Below, piece after piece: positions 46,334 through 56,982 of a stretch of DNA of 64,000 bases (the stretch's first letter is position 1; every line of letters begins with the position of its first letter). The notes below the pieces were generated by a model. It was not told where the DNA came from. It was given only the letters and a program-made list of their open reading frames with translations, and ran no database searches. The DNA lies in NCBI GenBank assembly GCA_947260005.1, contig CAMYOL010000026.1:1-64000 (forward strand). The letters run 5' to 3'. A program made the translations under genes and the position numbers. This DNA comes from an uncultured Ectothiorhodospiraceae bacterium. Lineage in GTDB: Bacteria > Pseudomonadota > Gammaproteobacteria > UBA6429 > Thiohalophilaceae.

Positions 46334-48739
46334 ATGAAAATTACCCGTAATGAAGATGCTAGTACAACACGTAATCTGATGTTGTTGAGTGTCGTGGGTA
46401 TTTTGTGCCTGGGTGGTCTCCTCATGGTTACAACATTGACCGTTTTGAATAATGCGGAAACGAGAATTCAGGCGGTGGTCAAACAATACAACGAAAAATC
46501 TGAGCTTACGGTCAAGATGCGTAGTTTGGCTCGTGAACGAACTATATCACTCGAGAAAATGTTGATTTTACGTGATTCTATTGATTCTGCCATTGAAGTC
46601 GATAATTTCAGTAAATTCGGAGGCGAATTTGCCAAAGCACGATTTCGACTTAACGACCTGGAGTTGACTGTCGATGAGAAAAATCTATTAGGAAAAATAT
46701 TTGTACAGGTTTCAGTGAATGTGCCAATTCAGCGCGAAATAATTGATTTAATTCTTGAAGATGAATTTGATGTTGCACGTAATAGACTTTTAAACGAATC
46801 CATCCCTATACAAGACGAAATTTATAAGTTGATGACTGAACTCATAGCCTTGCAGCAGGAGGCTGCAAACAGAGAAATTGTAAAAGGAGAGTCAGAATAT
46901 AAAAGCACCGTTATGGTGATGGTATTATTGTCAATAACAACCGGTTTGATTATTTTATTTAGTTCGGTGCGAGTAGTACGACATATTACTAAATCTGAAA
47001 ATGCACTTTCTGATGAAAAAGAAAAAGCTGAGACCACGTTACATTCCATTGGTGATGCGGTTATATCAACAAATAATGAAGGAAAAATCGAGTATATAAA
47101 CAAAGCCGCTGAGGTGATTTTAGATGTTAAACGAAATGAAATTTCCGGCAAGAAATTAAATGAATACGCAAAAATTGTGTTAGATAAGTCCTCTGGAGAA
47201 TCCATCGATCCAATTGGTGCTGTACTTGAGAAGATGAAGCCTGTTAATTCCGCTGGAGATACAAACTTAATTACAATAAAACATGAAATATATGGAGTAG
47301 AGTACAGTGCTGCTCCTATATACGACAAAAACCATTTGATTACAGGAACGGTACTGGTTATTAAGGATGTCACCAAGATACGCGAACTATCAGAAGAGTT
47401 AATTTACCACGCTCGCCACGATAGTTTGACTGGTTTGTTAAATCGTCGGGAAATGGAAAATAGATTAGAAGTACTCTTAAAAAGATATCGGAAAAATCAT
47501 ACTGAAGAGTCTTGTTTGTGTTATCTGGATGTAGATCAATTTAAGGTTATTAATGACACATGTGGTCATGCGGCGGGAGATGAATTTTTAAAACAGGTTG
47601 CGACACAGATTGTTGAGGTTACTCGCGATTCCGATGAGCTGTCTCGTATGGGTGGTGATGAGTTTTCGATCATACTCAATAACTGTAAAGCTAAAAAAGC
47701 AATACAAATTATGGAGCGCTTACGAAAAGAGTTACAGGATAATAACTTCTGTTGGGACGATAAATGTTTTCGGACCACTGTCAGCATCGGAATCGTGCCC
47801 ATTGAGCTCAATGATGGAAATGTACAGGACTTTATAAGTGCAGCCGATACGGCATGTTATGTTGCTAAGGAAGAAGGTCGAAATCAAACACACTTGTTAA
47901 CAGCATCGGATGATATAGCCTTTAAGAAAAAAAGTGAATTGGAGTGGGCTCAACGATTAAAACAGGCAATTGATAATGAACAATTTGTTCTGTATTTCCA
48001 GTCAATTAAAAGCCTGGCACAAAATGATACTGACTTACATGGAGAGATTCTACTTCGTTTAATAGGTGAGGAAAATAACATCATCCCTCCGTTTTCTTTT
48101 ATACCAGCGGCAGAACGTTATAATATGATGCCAGAAATTGACAGGTACGTAATAAAGCATACATTTGAATTATTAGACGAATACTCCGATTTTCCAGAAA
48201 TTAAAAACGGACTAATATCAATTAACCTGTCAGCACAGTCGCTGTGCGATAAGGGGTTTGAGGATTATATAACTCATCAGATATCAAAATTCAGACTGAC
48301 ACCCGAAAATATTTGTTTTGAGATTACTGAGACAGCAATGATATCGAACATGACCAAAGCGGTAGATTTAATTGAATCATTGCAATCGCGTGGATGCAAA
48401 TTTGCACTCGATGACTTTGGTAGTGGATTGAGCTCATTTGCTTATTTAAAAAATTTACCAGTCGATTACCTTAAAATCGATGGCAGTTTTGTTAAAAATA
48501 TTGAAACCAATAAGCTTGATTTCGCTATGGTTAGTTCAGTCAATCAGATTGGTGATATTCTAGGGATAGAAACTATTGCTGAGTTTGTTGAGAATACCGC
48601 TATTGAAGATATTCTAAGAAGTATTGGTGTTAACCATGTACAAGGTTATGGTATCGACCGACCACGCCCATTTTCAGAAGTTTTGATAGAGTTTACAGAA
48701 GAGAACAACAATGCTGCAACTCCGTCTTTTCAACCATAA
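46334..48739 (+). CDS. membrane sensor PAS-GGDEF-EAL protein
   Basis: 801 residues. TM helix (about 18-40), periplasmic helical (four-helix-bundle) sensor, second TM (about 192-214), PAS domain (about 225-355), GGDEF with SRMGGDEFSIIL and an RDSD inhibitory site, EAL with EILLRL in place of EVLLR and intact DDFGSGLSSFAYL. Both catalytic sets look largely intact; the EAL loop replacement could lower phosphodiesterase activity. Single gene. Confidence 0.9.
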   Translation: MKITRNEDASTTRNLMLLSVVGILCLGGLLMVTTLTVLNNAETRIQAVVKQYNEKSELTVKMRSLARERTISLEKMLILRDSIDSAIEVDNFSKFGGEFAKARFRLNDLELTVDEKNLLGKIFVQVSVNVPIQREIIDLILEDEFDVARNRLLNESIPIQDEIYKLMTELIALQQEAANREIVKGESEYKSTVMVMVLLSITTGLIILFSSVRVVRHITKSENALSDEKEKAETTLHSIGDAVISTNNEGKIEYINKAAEVILDVKRNEISGKKLNEYAKIVLDKSSGESIDPIGAVLEKMKPVNSAGDTNLITIKHEIYGVEYSAAPIYDKNHLITGTVLVIKDVTKIRELSEELIYHARHDSLTGLLNRREMENRLEVLLKRYRKNHTEESCLCYLDVDQFKVINDTCGHAAGDEFLKQVATQIVEVTRDSDELSRMGGDEFSIILNNCKAKKAIQIMERLRKELQDNNFCWDDKCFRTTVSIGIVPIELNDGNVQDFISAADTACYVAKEEGRNQTHLLTASDDIAFKKKSELEWAQRLKQAIDNEQFVLYFQSIKSLAQNDTDLHGEILLRLIGEENNIIPPFSFIPAAERYNMMPEIDRYVIKHTFELLDEYSDFPEIKNGLISINLSAQSLCDKGFEDYITHQISKFRLTPENICFEITETAMISNMTKAVDLIESLQSRGCKFALDDFGSGLSSFAYLKNLPVDYLKIDGSFVKNIETNKLDFAMVSSVNQIGDILGIETIAEFVENTAIEDILRSIGVNHVQGYGIDRPRPFSEVLIEFTEENNNAATPSFQP

Positions 48740-48798
48740 ACGATGAAAATATATTATTAATATTAAATATTTTTGTATCGATCGATACTTCCAGATAA

Positions 48799-48891
48799 TT
48801 ATTTATTATCAGGTTTGCCGCAGCAATAGATGGCCAAGGCAACGATAATAATGATGACAAGTATAAGGTAAAACCAACCGTTCATGAACAT
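48799..48891 (-). CDS. small membrane protein (30 residues)
   Basis: An in-frame minus-strand ORF: MFMNGWFYLILVIIIIVALAIYCCGKPDNK. One strong helix and a Lys/Asp tail, a common form of small membrane proteins. No clear ribosome-binding site; an inner ATG at 48885 is possible. Convergent with the PAS-GGDEF-EAL gene. It is the only sensible coding signal in this 318-base gap. Confidence 0.4.
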   Translation of the reverse strand: MFMNGWFYLILVIIIIVALAIYCCGKPDNK

Positions 48892-49057
48892 CAGTATACT
48901 GCGTTGTTATGAAAATATAAATGAGTAAGGCTTGCCGATATGAAATAGCATTGGTTGACCACAAATATAATATCGTAATTATCTGGTCACACTGAATATA
49001 AAAACATAAATTATAAGTTAGAGAATATTTAAAGTCATAGTGATACTAAGATTATTA

Positions 49058-50437
49058 TTATTCACCATTAACAGAAACGCCAAGATAGCTTTCGTCAACT
49101 TCGATCCTATTTCTGCCAAGATGTTTTGCTTTATACAAATACTTATCCGCTCTATCGATAAATGACTGTATGCTCTCGCCTGGCCGGTGAATCGCAAGTC
49201 CGGCAGAGAAAGTAGGTAGGGCGATAGACTGATTATCATGAGTGTGAAAAGTGGTGGATGCCTTGGTTTGTATTTTATCAAGCGCACGCATCGCGCCTTC
49301 TTTTTCTGTGTTTGGTAGGATGATAGCAAACTCTTCTCCACCATATCGAGAAACCATATCATAACGCCGAAAGATCGAAAGTACATCATGAGCAAACAAT
49401 CGTAATATCTCATCTCCAACAGAATGCCCGTAACTATCGTTTATGTTTTTAAAATGGTCTAAGTCTATCGCAATGAGGGTTAAAGGAGTTTTGTCACGTT
49501 CGGAGCGACCAATTTCATCTTCGGCGCGGCGTAAAAATGCTCGCCGATTGGGTAAACCGGTGACATCATCGGTTAAACTTAACACTCTAACTTGATCCAG
49601 TTCATCGCTGAGTTTTTGGCTGTTTTTTCCTATCATTGCCAGATAAGCCTGAGTCTCATCTAATATTAATGTAAGATCGACCTTGCTATTCAAAATAGTT
49701 CGAAGTTGTCTGATAATATCCCGTCGACTAACTTCAACTGAGTGATTATCGATGTTCATGTTCACCAGTTCATGTAAAGCCTTCTCAAGTTCATTACTAA
49801 ATCCATTATATTGTTTTGCTGAGTTATCAATTTTTTGTTTTAAAATCGACTGTAACTTTTGTATCTCCTGATAATGTTCATTCAAACGCTGACGAAAAAG
49901 CGAGTCTACACGCATTTCAATAGATGGGCTTGTTTCTGCTTGATCGGTATTTTTTTCTATAGCGCTAAAATCAGGCTGTTGAATTTGTGCTGTCGATACA
50001 AAATCTTCCATATTAAGCACAGGCGAGTCATCGTCACCTATAAGTGGTTTTAGTGCCTCTCGAATCAAATCCTCATCAAGTTCAATTAATCCGGTTGTGA
50101 TCGATGTAATGTTTTTTATGTATGCATGGAGTACCGCTAGCTCATTCAATGAAATGGGAGGTTGTAGCCGCTTTTGAACTAATTTGAGTTCAAGATAGAG
50201 TAGTGATTTTTCCGGCAGATGTTTGCGATAGCTTTCTAATATGACATGTAAAATTGCAGCATAACCGTAGGCAATTTTGTTTTGGTTAGCCGTCAGATCG
50301 CGTAGTGCATGTTGCACTTGTTGATAAACAATATGACCCTGTTCGGTGCTTTTTAGAGCATCGATTAGCGACAGAATTCCACTGCCAGCCTCACATTCGA
50401 GTACTGGGTATTTATCTTTACCTGATTTTAAATCCAT
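49058..50437 (-). CDS. diguanylate cyclase with N-terminal helical region
   Basis: 459 residues, no membrane segment. Residues 1-280 are mostly helical with no recognised sensor. GGDEF domain about 285-450: GLPNRRAFLRRAEDE, active SRYGGEEFAIIL and inhibitory RRYD five residues before. Expected to make c-di-GMP. The N-terminal layout resembles the helical half of DgcA-type cytosolic cyclases. Confidence 0.88.
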   Translation of the reverse strand: MDLKSGKDKYPVLECEAGSGILSLIDALKSTEQGHIVYQQVQHALRDLTANQNKIAYGYAAILHVILESYRKHLPEKSLLYLELKLVQKRLQPPISLNELAVLHAYIKNITSITTGLIELDEDLIREALKPLIGDDDSPVLNMEDFVSTAQIQQPDFSAIEKNTDQAETSPSIEMRVDSLFRQRLNEHYQEIQKLQSILKQKIDNSAKQYNGFSNELEKALHELVNMNIDNHSVEVSRRDIIRQLRTILNSKVDLTLILDETQAYLAMIGKNSQKLSDELDQVRVLSLTDDVTGLPNRRAFLRRAEDEIGRSERDKTPLTLIAIDLDHFKNINDSYGHSVGDEILRLFAHDVLSIFRRYDMVSRYGGEEFAIILPNTEKEGAMRALDKIQTKASTTFHTHDNQSIALPTFSAGLAIHRPGESIQSFIDRADKYLYKAKHLGRNRIEVDESYLGVSVNGE

Positions 50438-50954
50438 CCAGGTAACCTTCTAATTATACTTTCTTATTTTTGGAACCCGTACCCTAGAACAAAATAAGTC
50501 ATACCGAATTTCTTCATCTTACTTCCATGTAAGCTGAAATCCATTTATTTAGAATATATAATACAAATGATAAACCTTAATTAGCACAGTATTAAGGGGC
50601 TATTATAACCGAAAGACTTACCAAAACCCATATTTTCTCTGATTGATTTACCCGCACAAAATAACAATATAATATTTTTCTTAACATAGATTAAACATTA
50701 AGTAATATGTCTAATGTGTTAATTATATGGCTAAATTAGATAATGCTTACTATTAGTTACTTATACAATTATTGACAAGTGAATATCGAAAGGGCCATGG
50801 TTATCAATGATTCACGTAACCGGTCCTGAGAGCCCGTAATTATAAAGCATTGTCTACATCGATTTCAGATTCCCTGGGTATATGAATATGTTGACTCGGA
50901 TGTGATCCTGTGAGGAGATAGTTTGATTGAATGCTGATGCCTATGACGTTTTTA
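50438..50954. other. intergenic region, 517 bases
   Basis: No gene or strong structure seen between the two minus-strand genes. AT-rich between 50500 and 50780. It presumably holds the diguanylate cyclase promoter and the tail of the kinase/AAA transcript. Confidence 0.4.
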
Positions 50955-52523
50955 TCATAGCCTGGAACAGGACGTGAGATCATGGATATTGTTTATAACT
51001 GTATCGGTAGCTAATTCTTTACCAGTATCGATGTCAACGGTAATGGTTTTTTCTTCAGTAGATAACGGAATATAATTGTTGATCTGGTGCTCAAGAACAT
51101 CAATCGTTGCATCCGATGCATCTTTCTGATGTTTTGAACGTTGGTATACCCGTTCCTTGAGAATATTAACATCAGCATGGTAATTAAGAATAACAAAAGG
51201 AATATTTAGTGATTTTCCCAACTCGGCAAATAATTGGCGTTGTTCAGATTTAAGATTGGCTGCATCGATGACAACTGAGTAGCCTTCCGTCAGCAAACCT
51301 TCCGCGAGATCAACCATATGAGCATATACCTTTTCAGTAGCTTTTTTTGTGTAGATCCCATGTCCAACTGAGGTACTGCTATCATCAGCCTGTGTCATTT
51401 TAAATAATCTTTTGCGTTCCACATCAGAGCGTATTTTAATGGCAGGATATTTATCCAGGATTAGTGAAGTACAGAATGATTTCCCAGACCCCGATAAACC
51501 ATGATTGATTAACAGACATGGATTGTTAGGTTGAATGTATTGATTCGCCAGATCTATGTATTGCAGGAATTCATTTGTTGTCTCTTTATACTCTGGTGAT
51601 TCAATATTTTCCTGACCGATTCGTAAGGCATTAACTTTTGCCCGCACAAGGGCACGGTAAACCTTATAAAAGCGTAGTAATTTTAGTCCGCCATAATCGC
51701 CGGTTATCTCAAGGTAGTGATTGAGAAAACGTAATGCCAGTCGTTCCTGGTTTCGGTCATCAAGGTCCATGATCAGAAAGGCTATCTCGCTAATGACGTC
51801 TATCCAGTAAAAATTCTTGTTAAATTCTATACAATCGAAAATAATAATTTCATTGTCCCAGAACGCGATATTTCTAAGATGCATGTCGCCATGACATTCA
51901 CGGACAAAACCACCTTCTTTACGCTGGTTAATTAAATCTGACCATCTTTCGAACTGCTGTTTACTCCAATTTTCAATTAGTGTTAATCGCGACAAAATAT
52001 CTTTGTTTTTAATATTGGTGCGTATGTGGAGAAAATTATCCAGCACGGGTTGTCGCACATGTTCAAAATTACCAAAATCACTATTTGTGTCAATTGTATT
52101 TATCGTTAGATGAAAATTGGCAATTTTATTTGCCAACAAAACCATGATTTCTTTATTTAATCGGTGGTTTATTAAAAGACGGTCAAGTTGTGTGTCCTGA
52201 GGAAATTGCAGCATCTTTACCGCGTATTCTATGACAGGGCCACTACTATTGATTTCAGGATTTAATTCTGAGCCACTAATTGTAATGACCTCCAAATAGA
52301 GCTTGGGTGCCAGCCGGCGATTAAGACGTAACTCTTCGTTACAATAGAACTGACGTTTCTCGAGCGTTGAAAAGTCAAGAAAACCAAAGTTGACCGGTTT
52401 TTTAATTTTGTACGCATATTGGCCGGTAAGAAGTACCCATGAAATATGAGTCTCTATCACCTCAAATTTAATTACTGGATGATCAAATAATACCGGGTTT
52501 TGTAAGCTTTTAATTAATTGCAT
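50955..52523 (-). CDS. aminoglycoside phosphotransferase-like kinase fused to zeta/AAA-type ATPase
   Basis: 522 residues. N-terminal APH-type kinase domain (about 1-320) with the catalytic loop HGDMHLRNIAFWDNEIIIFDCIEF. C-terminal P-loop domain (about 335-515) with GLSGSGKSFCTSLIL and a later VVIDAANLKSEQRQLF stretch. This two-domain family is widespread but uncharacterised; the substrate is unknown. Preceded by a gap and next to an XRE gene on the same strand. Confidence 0.85.
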   Translation of the reverse strand: MQLIKSLQNPVLFDHPVIKFEVIETHISWVLLTGQYAYKIKKPVNFGFLDFSTLEKRQFYCNEELRLNRRLAPKLYLEVITISGSELNPEINSSGPVIEYAVKMLQFPQDTQLDRLLINHRLNKEIMVLLANKIANFHLTINTIDTNSDFGNFEHVRQPVLDNFLHIRTNIKNKDILSRLTLIENWSKQQFERWSDLINQRKEGGFVRECHGDMHLRNIAFWDNEIIIFDCIEFNKNFYWIDVISEIAFLIMDLDDRNQERLALRFLNHYLEITGDYGGLKLLRFYKVYRALVRAKVNALRIGQENIESPEYKETTNEFLQYIDLANQYIQPNNPCLLINHGLSGSGKSFCTSLILDKYPAIKIRSDVERKRLFKMTQADDSSTSVGHGIYTKKATEKVYAHMVDLAEGLLTEGYSVVIDAANLKSEQRQLFAELGKSLNIPFVILNYHADVNILKERVYQRSKHQKDASDATIDVLEHQINNYIPLSTEEKTITVDIDTGKELATDTVINNIHDLTSCSRL

Positions 52524-52610
52524 TATTAATTCTACTATAAGGTATTAATCCTCTATTACTATCATTAAATACTGGATTAAGTAGTATAAGCTTAGCAAAT
52601 TACACCAGGA

Positions 52611-53351
52611 TTAATTAATCTGTTTCCGCATTTTTTCAAATACATCTGGGCGCCAGGGGCGGAAGGCTAAAAAAAGACTGTAGCCAAATCTTTCTGTCAG
52701 AGGAAGGGAACGATCCTGTTCATTGAGGGCATGAAAATCCTGGACAAGCTGTTTAATACGACGGTTAAACTGTTCGCAGGATGATTTTGACAACATTCCG
52801 GATGGGAACTGGAAAGTCTCTTCTTGTTTATCGAAACGACTTTGTAAGAAATCTTGTTGTAGATGTTCTGTGAAAAACATTTGTATTGGGCCATTGGGGC
52901 GCCATGAAAACTTAGGAGATATTAGCAAACGAATTCGATTTCCGGGTAATAGATCAATCATTTTAATACGGTCGAGTCGGGCGAGATATCGAACCACCTC
53001 AGTCTCAGATAAATCATACCAGGTAAGAATGTCTTCAAACTTCCAGCCATTAATTACGACAAAGGCAACCAATAGTAGTTTGATATCAGCAACCAGTTCC
53101 AGCTCTTGTGCTTCGCTAAGTTCGTTGAGCTGTTGTTGGTTTAATTGCATCTGTTTGACCAAATCACTGATTTCAATCTCTAGCAACTGACAAATTTGAT
53201 CAAGGCGTTGTAGAGAAAAATTTTGTTCAGCAAATAATCGTTTAATACTGGCTTCACTCAGCCCAATTGCGTTAGCCACATGGCGATAGGTCATACCGCG
53301 ACTTTTTAGCATGATTTTCAGTGTTGAGATGAGCGAGCCTGTTTGAGCCAT
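52611..53351 (-). CDS. XRE-family regulator with C-terminal domain
   Basis: 246 residues. Cro/C1-type HTH residues about 8-62 (MTYRHVANAIGLSEASIKRLFAEQNFSLQRLDQICQLLEI), then a second winged-helix-like part (EDILTWYDLSETEVVRYLARLD) and a C-terminal region of unknown role. Divergent from a small membrane-protein gene. A dyad GTTGC-N7-GCAAC lies near 53421-53437 between them and may be the operator. Confidence 0.75.
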   Translation of the reverse strand: MAQTGSLISTLKIMLKSRGMTYRHVANAIGLSEASIKRLFAEQNFSLQRLDQICQLLEIEISDLVKQMQLNQQQLNELSEAQELELVADIKLLLVAFVVINGWKFEDILTWYDLSETEVVRYLARLDRIKMIDLLPGNRIRLLISPKFSWRPNGPIQMFFTEHLQQDFLQSRFDKQEETFQFPSGMLSKSSCEQFNRRIKQLVQDFHALNEQDRSLPLTERFGYSLFLAFRPWRPDVFEKMRKQIN

Positions 53352-53456
53352 AAATTAGATCCTGAAAAGTATCAATTTATAATACCAAAAAGGCTGTATA
53401 GTGCAACTATTAATACATTGGTTGCATTACGAGCAACAATTATCAACACTTATGAT

Positions 53457-53909
53457 ATGGATACCAGTCAGACAGATATTTTCTATTCTCGAGTTCAACG
53501 CCAGCTGGGTTCCTGGCTGATACTATTATTGGGTTTATTTGCCGTTCGAGTGATCATACAGCTCCAACTCATGGTCAGTCCTATAAGCCATTTCTCGGAA
53601 TTCAATGACTGGCATAGCGCAGTACTACCATATCCGTTTTTATATTTTTGCCAGGCTTTGATCCTGGCTGGTGGATGGTTGTATGTCTGGCGATTATTTA
53701 CAACCCGGGTAAGACCAAATCCTAATCTTGGTAAACTGCTTTATAGCCTGGGTTGGTTGTATTGGTCAGTTATGTTTGTTCGACTGATACTAGGTTTTAC
53801 GTTGATGCGAGATGTCCACTGGTTTGCCCAGGAATTACCTGCGTTGTTTCATTTATTACTGGCTAACATATTGATGTTAGTTGGGCATTATCATCGCCAG
53901 GCTAAATGA
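53457..53909 (+). CDS. four-helix integral membrane protein
   Basis: 150 residues if started at MDTSQTDIFYS (53457); the frame opens at 53343 with a TTG, but this ATG gives a normal N-terminus. Four helices, at about 16-36, 60-80, 96-115 and 124-144. No conserved functional motif seen. Divergent from the XRE regulator. Confidence 0.6.
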   Translation: MDTSQTDIFYSRVQRQLGSWLILLLGLFAVRVIIQLQLMVSPISHFSEFNDWHSAVLPYPFLYFCQALILAGGWLYVWRLFTTRVRPNPNLGKLLYSLGWLYWSVMFVRLILGFTLMRDVHWFAQELPALFHLLLANILMLVGHYHRQAK

Positions 53910-54240
53910 ATATAATACGAATATAAATAAATTTGCTATTTAGTAAGGAATTAATTCTTCATTCACTTGATGTACCTTTGAATGACTATCCAATAATTTC
54001 GCCATTGCTCAAAACATACCCTCTGAAAGTATCGAATTATAATCAGCTCTCATAGAACCCAACGTTAACAGTTAATAATATCCACATTGTCTAAGTGTCA
54101 CTTATTTCTAATAAAATCAGTGGTTTATCGATTTAAATTGATTGTTATTAACAGAAATTATTTGAGGGAATTATCATCGAACTCTCGCTTTACCTGGTAG
54201 ACAGATAAATTTTATGACCAGAGTAAGGGAGAGTAAGGCA
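53910..54240. other. intergenic region before the Ig-domain lipoprotein
   Basis: 331 bases, no gene or strong hairpin recognised. It contains GAGTAAGG just upstream of the lipoprotein ATG at 54241. Confidence 0.4.
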
Positions 54241-56697
54241 ATGAAATATTTAAAAATAGACGTTTTATCGTTAGTGAGTTTTCTTTTTGGTTCTTTGCTA
54301 ATAACCGGTTGTGGAGGTGGCGGAGGAGGTGGTGGTAGTGGAGATGAGACCATTACCAATAATGCCCCTGACATTAGTGGTAATGCTGATAGCTTTGTTC
54401 AGGCAAGCAGGTCATATTTTTTTATGCCGGATGCGGATGATGCCGACGGTGATGAGCTGACCTTTAGTGTCCAGAATCTACCTGGATGGGCCAATTTTGA
54501 CACGGTCAATGGTGAATTATCGGGTCAACCGGATGAGTTGGATGTTGGCCAGTATAACGACATTACCATCAGCGTTTCAGATGGTATTGATATAACTGCG
54601 TTAGCCGTATTCTCGATTGATGTTCTCGAACCGCCTTTAGGCAGAAACAATATCAATACTGATAATGCTACGGTGACACAGACCGGAACTGGATATGATG
54701 CGCAGGGCAATGTCACGGTTGATACAGGGGGTAATACGACTGAACTGGCTGATGCTGATCTGAATTTTGAGTTTGATGCTGGAGATAATCTGGTTAATGT
54801 CACAGGTACAGCATTATTGCCACCTGAGATAAGTGATTATCTTTCTGTTGATAATCCATTTCAGGTAAGGGTTGGTTTATATACAGGGGCTCAAATCAAT
54901 CGTGATCCAGACATCGGCATCGATAGCATCGGCGGAATACGACTCGTTGATGAATTGCAATATTTAGTATTTTTTCTTGGTGCAGATTTGGGGGTAACAT
55001 TTAACGACCCAAATAATCCAAACCAGGTTCCTATCACACTTGGAATCGGTGAAGCACAAAACCTAATAATTATGGATCCAACTGATCCATTTGCTTATGT
55101 GTTTGGTTATCTAAATGGTCTTGGTTATGGTAATGGTCAATCCGCACATGGTTTGATTCCGTATGTACCGAACTTTGCTGATGGGCCGGATGCTTTTGCC
55201 GAACTGGACAGCTTTTTTGGGCATAAAGTTGAAAAAGGAATTTTCCCGGTTGGTATCCGAATTTTTGATTTGCTTTCATTTTCAGGTATGCGAGTAATAC
55301 GAGATCCTCAGTTCAGTGATATCGACTGGACCGAACCATTAAATTCAGCAGTACACTATCAGGCTGGTTACAGTGGTCAGGCTGATCTGGAATTTGGCAT
55401 CTTAGGTATCGGTTTATTTAGTTATCAATTGGCTGAAATGTCAGCGACCTTTGATGTTGGATTACAGCGCCAGCATTTTGCCATGCAAGGTGTGTATCAA
55501 CCGACTGAAACGAGTCAACCGGTCTGGTTACCGGTTCGGCCCAGCCCTGAACCTTTTGATCAAGTGTTGGCGAATATATTTGCCGATGGAGACGGGGATT
55601 TTTCGATGGAATTGCGCGGGCAGTTTCAGTCAACATTTCCAGAAGCACGATTATATGGTTCGATGCAGCAAACCCTGGATGGATTGACGTTAACAGGAAC
55701 AATCGATAGTGATCTAAATCCTATCCAGCTAATCGCTCATGCTGATAGTTCAGCATTTACGGCCACGTTGGATTATTCGGTAGATATCAATGATCAACTG
55801 GAATCCGAAGTATTATCAGAAATGGACAATCAAATCGCTCAGGTACAGGCAGCTGTAACTGAATCAACCGATGCAATAGCGGGTTATGATCTTGCCGTGA
55901 GTCTGAATGGGATTCGTTCACAACTACCCGAGATAGCAGATCGCACGATTGCGGTTCTGGATCGCATACCGGGTACGGTGTATACACAGGTCTACAACTC
56001 GGCGCGAGACTATATTAACAATGGTGAAAGATGTTTTGGTTCAGGCATCTTCCGGGTGTGTTATCAATACAGAGATTATGTCAGCGCAACCGGAGTAGCG
56101 AGAAGCGCAGCCACATCAGCCCGAAACGATGCGATTGCTGCGATAGCCCCACATAAAAGTGCATTGGAGACGCTTAAAATACGGGCTAACGAGGTGGATG
56201 ATGAAGCATTACGTGCAGCTTTACAGTCAATTTTACTGACGGTCTACAATAATCGTACTTTTGACAGGACCTTTTCATACACGTATAGCCGAACGATTGA
56301 TTACGGAATTGGAAGTTTCACCATTCGAAGAACCTTTTCACACCGTGTGAATCAAACCGTCATTCCAGCTGGCGAGGCAGAACTGATTAGAACCGCCGCA
56401 GACAACGTGGATGATATTCCAGGAGCGTATGAGTTTATGATCAATACCCAACAGATCGTGGATAGCTTTCCAACCGAACAAGTCATTGAAGAGGCAAGGC
56501 AGCAAGTGCAAGAGGGTTTGTCTCAGGTTCCAAGCTTCGATGGTGCGGGTTATCGTGTCACTGCGGATGGGGGCAGCACGGCCTATATAATTTTAGACGG
56601 TGAGAATCAGGAGGTTCAGTTTAACCTTCTGGATGCAGGATCAGTAGCGGAAAATATTATTAATCACATTACGAATCGATTGATTGATAGTATTTAG
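54241..56697 (+). CDS. large secreted lipoprotein with Ig-like (He_PIG) domain
   Basis: 818 residues from the ATG at 54241 (a longer in-frame start at 54214 is less likely). Signal with lipobox LLITGC followed by eight glycines as a flexible tether. A cadherin/He_PIG-type domain about 45-125 (ADDADGDELTFSVQNLPGWANFDTVNGELSG). The remaining 690 residues include a long beta-rich part and a helical segment with two cysteines (CFGSGIFRVC), then more beta. Likely an outer-membrane or surface protein; ligand unknown. Confidence 0.75.
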   Translation: MKYLKIDVLSLVSFLFGSLLITGCGGGGGGGGSGDETITNNAPDISGNADSFVQASRSYFFMPDADDADGDELTFSVQNLPGWANFDTVNGELSGQPDELDVGQYNDITISVSDGIDITALAVFSIDVLEPPLGRNNINTDNATVTQTGTGYDAQGNVTVDTGGNTTELADADLNFEFDAGDNLVNVTGTALLPPEISDYLSVDNPFQVRVGLYTGAQINRDPDIGIDSIGGIRLVDELQYLVFFLGADLGVTFNDPNNPNQVPITLGIGEAQNLIIMDPTDPFAYVFGYLNGLGYGNGQSAHGLIPYVPNFADGPDAFAELDSFFGHKVEKGIFPVGIRIFDLLSFSGMRVIRDPQFSDIDWTEPLNSAVHYQAGYSGQADLEFGILGIGLFSYQLAEMSATFDVGLQRQHFAMQGVYQPTETSQPVWLPVRPSPEPFDQVLANIFADGDGDFSMELRGQFQSTFPEARLYGSMQQTLDGLTLTGTIDSDLNPIQLIAHADSSAFTATLDYSVDINDQLESEVLSEMDNQIAQVQAAVTESTDAIAGYDLAVSLNGIRSQLPEIADRTIAVLDRIPGTVYTQVYNSARDYINNGERCFGSGIFRVCYQYRDYVSATGVARSAATSARNDAIAAIAPHKSALETLKIRANEVDDEALRAALQSILLTVYNNRTFDRTFSYTYSRTIDYGIGSFTIRRTFSHRVNQTVIPAGEAELIRTAADNVDDIPGAYEFMINTQQIVDSFPTEQVIEEARQQVQEGLSQVPSFDGAGYRVTADGGSTAYIILDGENQEVQFNLLDAGSVAENIINHITNRLIDSI

Positions 56698-56709
56698 TTG
56701 GTAGAGTAT

Positions 56710-56762
56710 AGCAGGTATAACAATTCGGCCGGATGGCGTTTGTTATACCTGCTTTTATATTT
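56710..56762 (+). terminator. intrinsic terminator after the lipoprotein gene
   Basis: AGCAGGTATAACAA (56710-56723) pairs with TTGTTATACCTGCT (56740-56753), a 14-bp stem followed by TTTATATTTTT. Confidence 0.85.
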
Positions 56763-56982
56763 TTAACCTTAATTGTATTCATATAATTAGAGCTCATCCA
56801 GCCAAAAAACAATACAATAAATAATGTCAAAAACTTTTTGACCATCTTCATACTATATATATTAAAACTCACAGAGCGCAGGCCGATGTAGATAAGAAGC
56901 GAGTCGTAAATCGGTATATGCCCAGAATTGAAAAAAGTTCATATATTTAAATCTTACAAGATATTTATTTAGGTATTTAGAA

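Noticed and set aside
46822-47376. 184-codon minus-strand frame in the PAS-GGDEF-EAL gene
   Set aside because: Antisense shadow of a well-supported gene.
52870-53190. 106-codon plus-strand frame opposite the XRE gene
   Set aside because: Low-complexity Ser-rich shadow of the regulator.
56669-56872. 67-codon minus-strand frame MSFNIYSMKMVKKFL...
   Set aside because: Has a signal-like stretch, but it overlaps the terminator hairpin and no good ribosome-binding site is seen.
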